A stretch of DNA of 27,368 nucleotides, taken from NCBI GenBank assembly GCA_044370415.1, contig JBILVO010000042.1:1-27368 (forward strand), given 5' to 3'. The first letter of the stretch is position 1; the number at the start of each line of letters is the position of its first letter. The position numbers and the translations under genes were made by a program. Under the pieces are notes generated by a model that was not told the origin of the DNA, made no database searches, and worked only from the letters and a program-made list of their open reading frames with translations. Shown piece after piece: positions 6,944-14,046 of this stretch. Origin of the DNA: CAMCQY01 sp044370415. Lineage in GTDB: Bacteria > Planctomycetota > Planctomycetia > Pirellulales > UBA1268.

Positions 6944-7735
6944 TCAGTCGGCCCCTCCGCTGGCATGGTCGTGCGGCATGAAGGCCACGCACCCCTGCTC
7001 GGAAGGCGAGTCGGGAAATTGGATGTTGGGCAGGGTGTTGATCGCGTGCCGCAGCGCTTGCTCCCAGCGGGAACGGATCTCGCCGAGCTCCGGGTCGCTC
7101 GCGTCGAGCCGTCGGTAGCGGCGAATCGCCAGATCGTCGTTGCGGTAGACGAGCAGGTCGATCGGCGGCCCCACGGCCACGTTCGACCGCATGGTCGAAT
7201 CGATCGAGATGACGGCGTAGGTCACCGCCTGCTCGAGCGTGGTCTGCCCGAACCGCAGCCCGCGGTCGAGGATGGGACGGCCGTACTTGCTCTCGCCGAT
7301 CTGCAAAAACGGTGACGCCCGTGTGCAGCGGAGCGGGTTGCCCTGGGCGTAGATCATGTAGAGCTGCGGCGGCTCTCCCCGGATCTGCCCGCCGACGAGC
7401 AGACTCACCGAGAACCCGATCTTGTCGCGTTCCATGAACTCGCGATCGAGCGCCGACACCGCCCGCACCTCGCTGCCGACGCAGCGGGCCGCATCGTAGA
7501 AGTTGGAGACCTTGGCGAGCCCCTCGCCCGCGCGGAACCCCTGCTCGAGCCGGGTCATCACCGACTGCGTCAGTGAGAGGCTGCCGCTGGAGAGGATCGT
7601 GAAGATTCGCTCGCCGGGCACCACGAAGTTGTGCATCTTCCGGCAGACATCCACCTGGTCGATACCGGAGTTCGTCCGCGAGTCCGACGCCAGGACGAGC
7701 CCCTCGTGGGTGCGGATGCCGAGGCAGTAGGTCAT
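6944..7735 (-). CDS. Anbu-type proteasome-like peptidase (family T1)
   Basis: Anbu is the ancestral beta-subunit homologue, an N-terminal nucleophile peptidase of the proteasome superfamily that assembles into rings or helical turns. After removal of the initiator Met the chain starts TYCLGIRTHEG, with Thr1 as nucleophile, Asp17 in LASDSRTN and Lys32 in VCRKMHNF, the three residues expected in active beta subunits. Length is 263 residues, slightly over the usual 240-250, with an extended C-terminus (HDHASGGAD). The start is fixed by the need for Met-Thr and by GGAG six bases upstream; longer readings would bury the Thr. It is divergent from the ATP-grasp/alpha-E/transglutaminase operon at 7910-11467, the set of families with which Anbu is known to co-occur. 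Its natural substrate is not established. The protein is cytoplasmic, with no signal peptide. Confidence 0.92.
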   Translation of the reverse strand: MTYCLGIRTHEGLVLASDSRTNSGIDQVDVCRKMHNFVVPGERIFTILSSGSLSLTQSVMTRLEQGFRAGEGLAKVSNFYDAARCVGSEVRAVSALDREFMERDKIGFSVSLLVGGQIRGEPPQLYMIYAQGNPLRCTRASPFLQIGESKYGRPILDRGLRFGQTTLEQAVTYAVISIDSTMRSNVAVGPPIDLLVYRNDDLAIRRYRRLDASDPELGEIRSRWEQALRHAINTLPNIQFPDSPSEQGCVAFMPHDHASGGAD

Positions 7736-7805
7736 CGCTGTCTCCGGTGGAAAAACGGTGACTCTCGACGGTGGAAAGGACGTCGGCACGCGGCCCGCCC
7801 TAGTT

Positions 7806-7821
7806 TGGCACGCCGCTTGCT
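7806..7821 (+). promoter_or_regulatory. Consensus sigma-54 promoter of the Anbu-linked operon
   Basis: TGGCACG, four bases, TTGCT exactly matches the -24/-12 consensus TGGCACG-N4-TTGCW. The GG (7807-7808) and GC (7819-7820) doublets are at the canonical spacing. It points toward the gene starting at 7910, with transcription expected to begin near 7832. No equivalent site is seen on the minus strand for Anbu. A sigma-54 promoter implies an enhancer-binding activator; its site would probably lie upstream, near or within the start of Anbu. Confidence 0.75.
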
Positions 7822-7909
7822 GTTCTTTCCAATCCAGGCGGTCTCTCGTGGAGACACAAGCCCGTTCGGAGACTAGCGGACAAGCCGTTTTCGTCAAGGA
7901 ACAACGACG

Positions 7910-9448
7910 ATGTCGTCAGGCGCCCGGCTCGCGAATGCCCGCGTTGAGGGCACTCCGTGCGCGAATCCCGGGCACGGCAGCCTGCTGGCCGGGTACGAAC
8001 TCGGCCGGGCGTTCGACGAAATGTTCGTCGACGGCGGCGGGCGGCCCGCACCACGGCAGCACTATGCGGCCCTCCACGACCAGCTCGCGCAGACGAGCCC
8101 GGACGACTTTCGCCGGCGGAAGGGCATGACCGACCTCGCCATGCGGCAGGACGGCGTCGGATTCACCGTCTACCGCGCCGAGGAGGGGATCGAGCGGGTC
8201 TGGCCGATGGATCCCGTGCCCCGGATCATCCCCGCCGCGGAATGGAGGCGGATCGAGCAGGGGCTCGTCCAACGGCTCACGGCGATCAATCTCTTCCTCT
8301 GGGACGTCTACCACGAGCAGCACATCCTGCGGGACGGCGTCGTGCCGCCGCGGCTGGTGCTCCAGGGCGCCTCCTTCCGCCGGGAGTTCGTCGGGGCCGA
8401 TCCGCCGCGGAAGATCTACGTGCACGTCTGCGGCACCGACTTGATCCGCGGCACGGACGGCGAATACCTCGTGCTCGAGGACAACGCCCGGACGCCGTCC
8501 GGCGTGAGCTACATGCTCCAGAACCGGCAGGTGATCAAGCAGGTCTTCCCGTCGCTCTTCAACGACTACGACGTCCTGCCCAACGACGACTACCCGGCCG
8601 CGCTGCTCGAGGTGCTCCAGTTCATCGCCGCCCCGTCCGGATCGCAGCCGACCGTCGTGCTGCTCAGCCCCGGCATGTACAACTCCGCCTACTTCGAGCA
8701 CAGCTTCCTGGCGCAGCGGATGGGCATCGAGCTCGTGGAAGGCCGCGACCTGCTGGTCGACGGCAACCGCGTCTTCATGCGGACCACGCGGGGACGGCAG
8801 CGGGTCGACGTCATCTACCGGCGGATCGACGACGACTTCCTCGATCCGCTCACCTTTCGCCACGACAGCGTGCTGGGCGTGCCGGGGCTCGTGAACGCCT
8901 ACCGGTCGGGCTCCGTGGCGTTGGCCAACAGCATCGGGACCGGCATCGCCGACGACAAGGGCGTCTATCCGTTCGTGCCCGACATGATCCGCTACTACCT
9001 CGACCAGGATCCGATCCTGGCGAACGTCGAGACGTTCCGCCCCGAGATCTCGGAGCATCGCAGCCACGTCCTCGCGAACCTGGAGCACATGGTCGTGAAG
9101 CGGGTCAACGAATCGGGCGGTTACGGCATGCTCGTCGGCCCGGCCTCGACCCGCGAGCAGCGGGAGACGTTTCGCGCGCTCATCCTCGCCAATCCCCGCG
9201 ACTTCATCGCCCAGCCGACGATCCAGCTCTCCACGCATCCGACGTTCGTCGACGGCCGGCTGGAGGGGCGGCACGTCGACCTGCGGCCCTTCGTGCTCTG
9301 CGGCGAGAGGGTCGTCGTGACGCCCGGCGGCCTGACGCGGGTCGCACTGCCGAAGGGCAGCCTCGTGGTCAACAGCTCGCAGGGCGGCGGAAGCAAGGAC
9401 ACCTGGATCCTCGCCGACCGCAGCTCCTCCCCGCACCGGACGGCCTGA
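7910..9448 (+). CDS. Circularly permuted ATP-grasp type 2 protein (DUF404/DUF407)
   Basis: This is a 512-residue member of the circularly permuted ATP-grasp family predicted to form amide or peptide bonds by activating carboxylates with ATP. Hallmarks are present: LEDNARTPSGVSYML (189-203), VKRVNESGGYGM (396-407) and the C-terminal block GGLTRVALPKGS and VNSSQGGGSKDTW (473-499). These are nucleotide- and metal-binding segments. The N-terminal part (YELGRAFDEMF) is also typical. AAGGA precedes ATG by eight bases. It is the first gene of a plus-strand operon, about 80 bases beyond the predicted sigma-54 start, with only 8 bp before the alpha-E gene. Its partners (alpha-E, transglutaminase-like protein and Anbu) are the standard genomic association for this family, thought to make and degrade a peptide-like product; the product is unknown. 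Confidence 0.93.
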   Translation: MSSGARLANARVEGTPCANPGHGSLLAGYELGRAFDEMFVDGGGRPAPRQHYAALHDQLAQTSPDDFRRRKGMTDLAMRQDGVGFTVYRAEEGIERVWPMDPVPRIIPAAEWRRIEQGLVQRLTAINLFLWDVYHEQHILRDGVVPPRLVLQGASFRREFVGADPPRKIYVHVCGTDLIRGTDGEYLVLEDNARTPSGVSYMLQNRQVIKQVFPSLFNDYDVLPNDDYPAALLEVLQFIAAPSGSQPTVVLLSPGMYNSAYFEHSFLAQRMGIELVEGRDLLVDGNRVFMRTTRGRQRVDVIYRRIDDDFLDPLTFRHDSVLGVPGLVNAYRSGSVALANSIGTGIADDKGVYPFVPDMIRYYLDQDPILANVETFRPEISEHRSHVLANLEHMVVKRVNESGGYGMLVGPASTREQRETFRALILANPRDFIAQPTIQLSTHPTFVDGRLEGRHVDLRPFVLCGERVVVTPGGLTRVALPKGSLVVNSSQGGGSKDTWILADRSSSPHRTA

Positions 9449-9456
9449 GACCCACG

Positions 9457-10455
9457 ATGCTCAGCAGAGTCGCCGACGCACTGTTCTGGACGAGCCGGTA
9501 CCTCGAGCGGGCCGACCATGTCGCGAGGGCCGTCGACGTGACGTTCCAGCTCGAACTCGACCTCCAGGGGGCGCTCGGCAGCCCGCCCGACTTCGAGTGG
9601 AGCGAACTGCTGTCGCTCCTGCGGCTGCCACCGCCGCCGGCGGACGCGCCGGCCGATGCGCAGGGGGACACGCTGGCCGGCACGCCGCACGAACGCGGCC
9701 CCGCGTCGACCGTCGACGTGCAGCGCTGGCTGCTGCTCGACACGGCCAATCCCGGGAGCGTGACCGCGTGCGTGAGCCGGTCCCGCAACAACGCCCGCAG
9801 CGTCCGCGGCTCGATCAGTCCGGCGATGTGGCGCGAGCTCAACAAGCTCTACTGGACGCTCTCCGACGCCGCCCTGCCGGCGCTGGTCGCCGAATCGCCC
9901 CACGACTTCTGCGAAGAGACCCGGATCGGCGTGCTCCTGTTCCACGGTGCCTGCGAGGCGACCCTCACCCACGACGAGGGCTGGCACTTCATCCGCCTCG
10001 GCAGGTATCTGGAGCGGGCTGTCTTCGTGCTGCGGGTGCTCGACGCGAAGATCGGGCTGCTGGAGAAGCCCGAGGCGGGCGACCTCTCCATCAACAGCCT
10101 TCGCTGGGGGGCCGTGCTGCGGAACTGCGACGCGTTCGAGGCCTACCAGCGGCTCTTCATCAGCCGCGTCGAGCCGGACCGCATCGTGGAGTTCCTGCTG
10201 TCGAACTCGGAATTTCCGCACTCCGTGCGGTTCTGCCTGACCCGCGTCCTCAACTCCCTCGGCGAGATCAGCGGCCGCCTGCCGGATCGCTGCGACGACG
10301 AGGTCGTGAGGACGGTCGGGCGGCTGCTGTCCGACCTGGTCTACCTCGACGGCACGGCGGTTCAGGGAGGGCGGCTCTCGTCGTTCCTGCGCGACGCGCT
10401 CTCGCGGTGCACACGGATCGGCAGCCTCCTCCAGCAGCAGTACGCCATGCAATGA
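9457..10455 (+). CDS. Alpha-E domain protein (DUF403)
   Basis: This 332-residue, largely helical protein opens with MLSRVADALFWTSRYLERADHVAR, the signature start of the alpha-E family (L-x-R-x-A-x-x-x-F-W-x-x-R-Y-x-E-R-A). A second matching block, HFIRLGRYLERAVFVLRVLD, comes at about residues 180-200. The function is unproven; it is nearly always beside the permuted ATP-grasp protein and may be a helical partner or substrate-handling domain. Residues 55-95 form an Ala/Pro/Asp-rich insertion (DAPADAQGDTLAGTPHERGP) that looks like a flexible loop. Start ATG lies 8 bp after the preceding stop with no clear Shine-Dalgarno, consistent with translational coupling. A very long upstream reading in the same frame is antiparallel-like shadow sequence over the ATP-grasp gene, not an N-terminal extension. 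Confidence 0.9.
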   Translation: MLSRVADALFWTSRYLERADHVARAVDVTFQLELDLQGALGSPPDFEWSELLSLLRLPPPPADAPADAQGDTLAGTPHERGPASTVDVQRWLLLDTANPGSVTACVSRSRNNARSVRGSISPAMWRELNKLYWTLSDAALPALVAESPHDFCEETRIGVLLFHGACEATLTHDEGWHFIRLGRYLERAVFVLRVLDAKIGLLEKPEAGDLSINSLRWGAVLRNCDAFEAYQRLFISRVEPDRIVEFLLSNSEFPHSVRFCLTRVLNSLGEISGRLPDRCDDEVVRTVGRLLSDLVYLDGTAVQGGRLSSFLRDALSRCTRIGSLLQQQYAMQ

Positions 10456-10507
10456 GCACAGCCCACGAACCTTCGCCACACGGCCGCCACCCGGGCCAGG
10501 AGCGACG

Positions 10508-11467
10508 ATGATCCTCGAAGTGCAGCACGAGACCGCCATCGAGTATTCTCAGCCGGTCCGCGAGTGGCTGTGCGAACTGCGGATGGAGCCGATGAGCGAC
10601 ACCCGCCAGCGCTGCCACTCCTTCCGCATCAGCGTGAGCCACAATCCGGTCGTCGGCAGTTATCTCGACGGCTTCGGCAACAGGGTGCATCATTTCAATC
10701 TCCTCACCCCGCCCACGGCGGTCCGCATCCTTGCGGCGAGCGTGGTGGAGACCGAGGACACGGCGCTCGAGCCCGGGGCGAGCCAGGTCTCCTTTCCCGC
10801 CGCCTCGGCGGTCGACGGCTGGCAGCTGCCCCTGGAAACGCTCGAATACCTGCCGCTGCGGGGGCCCGTCGCCTTCAGCCCGCTGCTCGAGCCGATCCTC
10901 TCACAGCTTCGCCCCGCGCCGGGAGACGCCGTGGGACCCTGGGTGCACCGGGTGGCCGAATACATCCGCGGCAATTTCCAGTACGCCCGCGACGTCACCG
11001 ACGCGACCTCGCCGATCGATCACCTGCTGGCCCGCGGCAAGGGCGTCTGCCAGGACTTCACCCACCTGATGATCGCGGTCCTACGGTCGTTCGGCGTGCC
11101 GGCGCGGTACGTGAGCGGCTACATCCACCGCCCGAACAAGGAGTCGCAGAGCCACGCCTGGGTCGAGGCCTGGATGCCCGATGTCGGGTGGACGGGCTTC
11201 GATCCGACCAACGGCTGCGGCGTGCACGGTCATTTCGTGAAGACGGCGATCGGCCGCGATTTTACCGACGTGCCGCCGAACAAGGGCACCTACCGCGGCA
11301 TGGGCGACGAACGGATCAACGTGCGGGTGGCCACTCGCACGCTCGACCGGCTGCCCTCCCTCTCCTGGCACGACCAGCTGCCGCCGCTCGACGCGCCGAT
11401 GCACACCGTGATGCGCACGGCGCCCGTCTACGGCGACAACGCCGAGGAAGAGCAACAGCAGCAGTAG
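10508..11467 (+). CDS. Transglutaminase-like cysteine protease family protein
   Basis: A 319-residue protein with an N-terminal beta domain of the bacterial transglutaminase-associated type (residues 1-100: VQHETAIEYSQPV...LRMEPMSDTRQRC) and a papain-like transglutaminase core. The catalytic triad is visible: Cys181 in GKGVCQDFTHLM, His216 in QSHAWVEAWM and Asp232 in TGFDPTNG. Members hydrolyse or form isopeptide or peptide bonds; here it probably processes the product of the adjacent ATP-grasp system, which is inference from context. GGAGCGACG lies just before the ATG. It is the third gene of the operon, 52 bp after alpha-E, and ends in an acidic/Gln-rich tail (EEEQQQQ) encoded by CAG/CAA runs. 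No signal peptide, so it is cytoplasmic like Anbu. Confidence 0.92.
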   Translation: MILEVQHETAIEYSQPVREWLCELRMEPMSDTRQRCHSFRISVSHNPVVGSYLDGFGNRVHHFNLLTPPTAVRILAASVVETEDTALEPGASQVSFPAASAVDGWQLPLETLEYLPLRGPVAFSPLLEPILSQLRPAPGDAVGPWVHRVAEYIRGNFQYARDVTDATSPIDHLLARGKGVCQDFTHLMIAVLRSFGVPARYVSGYIHRPNKESQSHAWVEAWMPDVGWTGFDPTNGCGVHGHFVKTAIGRDFTDVPPNKGTYRGMGDERINVRVATRTLDRLPSLSWHDQLPPLDAPMHTVMRTAPVYGDNAEEEQQQQ

Positions 11468-11566
11468 CGGCATTGGCCACGGAGCCGGGAGGGCCGCGAA
11501 GCACGTCCGGCGTTGCGGCGTGGGGAACCCCGTGCGGCGACTGAAGACGACGGCGCGGAGGCCGTC

Positions 11567-13237
11567 TCAGGAGATGTCGCGGGGAAAGAGCGAGTCGAGC
11601 AGCTTCGAGGACGGCTCGAACTCCCGCGTGAACGCCAGCTCCACGCTCGCCGTCAGGCTCTGCCGCATCGACAGCTCGGTCACGATCCCCAGGGGATGCC
11701 CGTCGACGAAGGCCCGCACGGGCCGCTTGCCGATCGTGTCGATGCTCGTGATCGTGATGCGGCTCGAGGCCGGCAGGATCATCGGCTTCCAGAACCGCGG
11801 CTGGAAGATGTTCGATCCCGCCAGCGTCAGGGTGGGCGAGTCGATCGGCACCGGCACCGCTCCGAGGGCCCGGGCGTACGCCGACGACCCGGGCGCCGTG
11901 GCCACGAGCATGCCGTCGCCCACGACCTTCTCGATCTTCGTCGCGCCGTTCAGGTCGATCCGCATCCAGGCCGACTGCCCCTCCGCCCGCTCCATCCATG
12001 CGTCGCCGTAGGCCAGGCTCGTCGACGTGCGACCGTCGGGATAGCGGGCGTCGACCCGCAGGAGCGGGAGCGAGACCGACAGCAGCCGCACCCCGGTGAG
12101 CGGGCAGGGCAGGGTAGGGTTCATCAGGAACCCGAGGTGCCCGGCGTTGAGGCCGAGGAACGGCAGCCGTCGCGTCCAGTGCTCGCGGATCGCCCGCAGC
12201 ATGGTGCCGTCTCCGCCGATCACGAGGATCATGTCGGGGGAGGGGCCCGTCTGGCCGCGATACCGCGCCGCGAGGGCCGCGGCGGCGGGATTCCGCTCGT
12301 CGTGGACGATCAGCAGCGTCGGCTCGTCGACGCGAAACTCGACAGTGTCGGACTGCAATCCGGGCAGGAAGAGGCGGTGGCGGCGGACGTAGGCGGCGAC
12401 CTTCTCGGGCACGAATCCGTCGATCGGCTCGCCCCGGGCGTGCATCGCCCGCAGCGACTCCGACGACGGTCCCGCGGGGCCGCGCATGACCATGTGGGTC
12501 CGCGGCGTGGCAGCATCGCCGGCCTCCAGCGGCACGTCGTCGAACAGGGCGAACTTGAGCTGGTCCCAGCCTCCGCTGCCGCCGGCGGCGGCAAGCCGCT
12601 CCTCGCTGCCCCTCCACGCCGGCAGGGCGGAGACGCCGGCCACGATCCACGGATCACCCTTGGACGCGTGCCGCGCGAGCATCTCGCCGAGCGACGAGCG
12701 GCGGCCGAGGCTGATGTCGTCGTAATCGATCTCGACGCCGGGCAGACCGTCGAACGCCAGCGACACCATGGCCGCCCGGTGCCGCGGCGCCGCGTGCTCG
12801 TACTCACGCAGCTCCGAACTCGCGGCGGTGGGGACGACGACCACCCGGCCGAATCCCTGCGACAGGATCGCCCCGATCCGCTCCCGCTGCGCCGACGTGG
12901 GCGGATCGAACGCGCCCGGGAAGATGGCGATCCGATCGCTCGGCGGCCGGGCCGGCACCGGCGTTGCACTCGCTGCGTCTGAGGAGGCCCGCGCATCGAT
13001 CCGGGAGAGCGTGTCGGCGACGACTGTGAGCGGATCCCAGCCGCATTCGGTGCACAGCTGCAACACACCGGCCAGGAGATCGCCGGCCTCCGACCTCAGG
13101 TGCCCGAGGTCGCGGGAGTGCAGCAGCGCCTGCGCCTGCGCATGGATGTCGGCCACCCGCGCGTCGAGCGACGTGGCCCCGAACGTCGCGAGGAAGACCT
13201 CGTTGATCCGGTCGCGTGTGTCCTCGAGCGATCCCAT
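11567..13237 (-). CDS. Three-domain fusion: MazG-like, NMN adenylyltransferase-like, NAD kinase
   Basis: The 556-residue protein combines three parts. Residues 1-82 resemble a MazG-like all-helical nucleotide pyrophosphohydrolase fragment, with E50-A-G-D53 in a helix. Residues 100-292 are nucleotidyltransferase-like: IAIFPGAFDPP at the start and PSSESLR followed by FVPEKVAAYVRRHRLF at the end, as in NadD, which joins NMN or NaMN to ATP. However, the HxGH motif is replaced by T-S-A-Q (114-117). Residues 300-556 are NAD kinase: GGDGTMLRA (341-349), NAGHLGFL (364-371) and GDGMLVATAPGSSAY (440-454). ATG at 13237 has AGGAGG four bases upstream. The gene follows maf with a 99-bp gap and lies beside nicotinate phosphoribosyltransferase and NAD synthetase genes. 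The kinase call is firm; adenylyltransferase activity is doubtful and the MazG-like call is tentative. Confidence 0.82.
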   Translation of the reverse strand: MGSLEDTRDRINEVFLATFGATSLDARVADIHAQAQALLHSRDLGHLRSEAGDLLAGVLQLCTECGWDPLTVVADTLSRIDARASSDAASATPVPARPPSDRIAIFPGAFDPPTSAQRERIGAILSQGFGRVVVVPTAASSELREYEHAAPRHRAAMVSLAFDGLPGVEIDYDDISLGRRSSLGEMLARHASKGDPWIVAGVSALPAWRGSEERLAAAGGSGGWDQLKFALFDDVPLEAGDAATPRTHMVMRGPAGPSSESLRAMHARGEPIDGFVPEKVAAYVRRHRLFLPGLQSDTVEFRVDEPTLLIVHDERNPAAAALAARYRGQTGPSPDMILVIGGDGTMLRAIREHWTRRLPFLGLNAGHLGFLMNPTLPCPLTGVRLLSVSLPLLRVDARYPDGRTSTSLAYGDAWMERAEGQSAWMRIDLNGATKIEKVVGDGMLVATAPGSSAYARALGAVPVPIDSPTLTLAGSNIFQPRFWKPMILPASSRITITSIDTIGKRPVRAFVDGHPLGIVTELSMRQSLTASVELAFTREFEPSSKLLDSLFPRDIS

Positions 13238-13288
13238 CGCGCCTCCTGCCGCGGTATCGTCCCTTCAAACCGGCGGCCGCGTCCAGTT

Positions 13289-13314
13289 GGCCGGGCAAAA
13301 TGCCCCGCCCGGCC
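13289..13314. other. Hairpin between maf and the NAD kinase fusion
   Basis: GGCCGGGC (13289-13296) pairs perfectly with GCCCGGCC (13307-13314) around a ten-base loop. Neither side has a good U-tract, so it may be an attenuating or processing hairpin in the maf to NAD kinase transcript rather than a true terminator. Confidence 0.35.
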
Positions 13315-13336
13315 CGTTTCCGCAGCCCGGATCCGA

Positions 13337-13942
13337 TCAGCCGGGCAGCAGGCCGGACTCGCGCGGGCAGTGGTGCCGCAGCATCGGCAGGACCAGCCGC
13401 AGCGGAAACCCGAGAACCGCCTGCATGTCGCCGGCGACGTCCTCGACGAGCTGGCAGCCCCGGTGCTCGAGCTCGTAGCCGCCGCAGCTGCCGCGACCCT
13501 CGCCGGTTGCCACGTAGGCCCGCGCCGTTTCCTCGCCGAATGCGCGGAAGGTGACGGTCACCGCGCAGCCGGCCTCCGCCAGCACCGTGTCGTCCCTGAC
13601 GAGCGCGGCCGCGGGATGGAACGTATGGCGACGGCCAGCCATCGCCAGCAGCATGCGGACGTGATGCGCGGAATCGCGGGGCTTCTCGAGGAGCGTGCCG
13701 TCGTCGAGCGCGCCCACCTGGTCGCCGCCGAGCACGAAGCCGCCGGGGTGGCGCCTGGCGACGTGCCGCGCCTTCGCCACCGCGAGCCAGCGGGCCTGCC
13801 GGTCGGGCTCGTGGATGTGGGCCACGAGATCCTCCTCGGGCAGGTCGGCGGGATCGGCGACGAACGCGATCCCGGCGTCGCCGAGCAGCTGGCGGCGGAT
13901 CGCCGATCCGGAGGCGAGGATCAGGAACTCGGGTGGGGTCAT
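13337..13942 (-). CDS. maf: Maf-family nucleotide pyrophosphatase
   Basis: Maf proteins hydrolyse nucleoside triphosphates, including modified pyrimidines, to monophosphates, and are linked to cell division arrest. The 201-residue product begins MTPPEFLILASGSAIRRQLL, matching the nucleotide-binding S-x-S-x-R-R-x-x-L-L motif with Ala-Ile in place of the usual Pro. It then has EEDLVAHI, GFVLGGDQV (the catalytic Asp segment), LEKPRD, and the late motif ARAYVATGEGRGSCGGY, followed by VEDVAGDMQAVLGFPL. Length and order are normal. The start at 13942 gives the typical N-terminus, with AGGAAG about nine bases upstream; longer upstream readings have no Maf similarity. It lies upstream of the NAD kinase fusion on the same strand and is divergent from nicotinate phosphoribosyltransferase, 104 bp away. 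Confidence 0.9.
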   Translation of the reverse strand: MTPPEFLILASGSAIRRQLLGDAGIAFVADPADLPEEDLVAHIHEPDRQARWLAVAKARHVARRHPGGFVLGGDQVGALDDGTLLEKPRDSAHHVRMLLAMAGRRHTFHPAAALVRDDTVLAEAGCAVTVTFRAFGEETARAYVATGEGRGSCGGYELEHRGCQLVEDVAGDMQAVLGFPLRLVLPMLRHHCPRESGLLPG

Positions 13943-14046
13943 TGGATCGTGCTTCCTGCGGCCTTCCGCCGCAGGGTACTCTACCCGATGCGACGCGGTG
14001 CATTCCCCGCTTGTGTCCGCGGGGCCGCCGCCCTTGGCCCCATCGC

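Noticed and set aside
7916..9436. A 506-residue minus-strand open frame opposite the ATP-grasp gene
   Set aside because: No domains and shadow composition; the plus strand carries all the family motifs.
7957..9456. A long in-frame extension in front of the alpha-E protein
   Set aside because: It overlaps the ATP-grasp gene in another frame and is Arg/Ala/Pro-rich. The alpha-E family starts exactly at the ATG at 9457.
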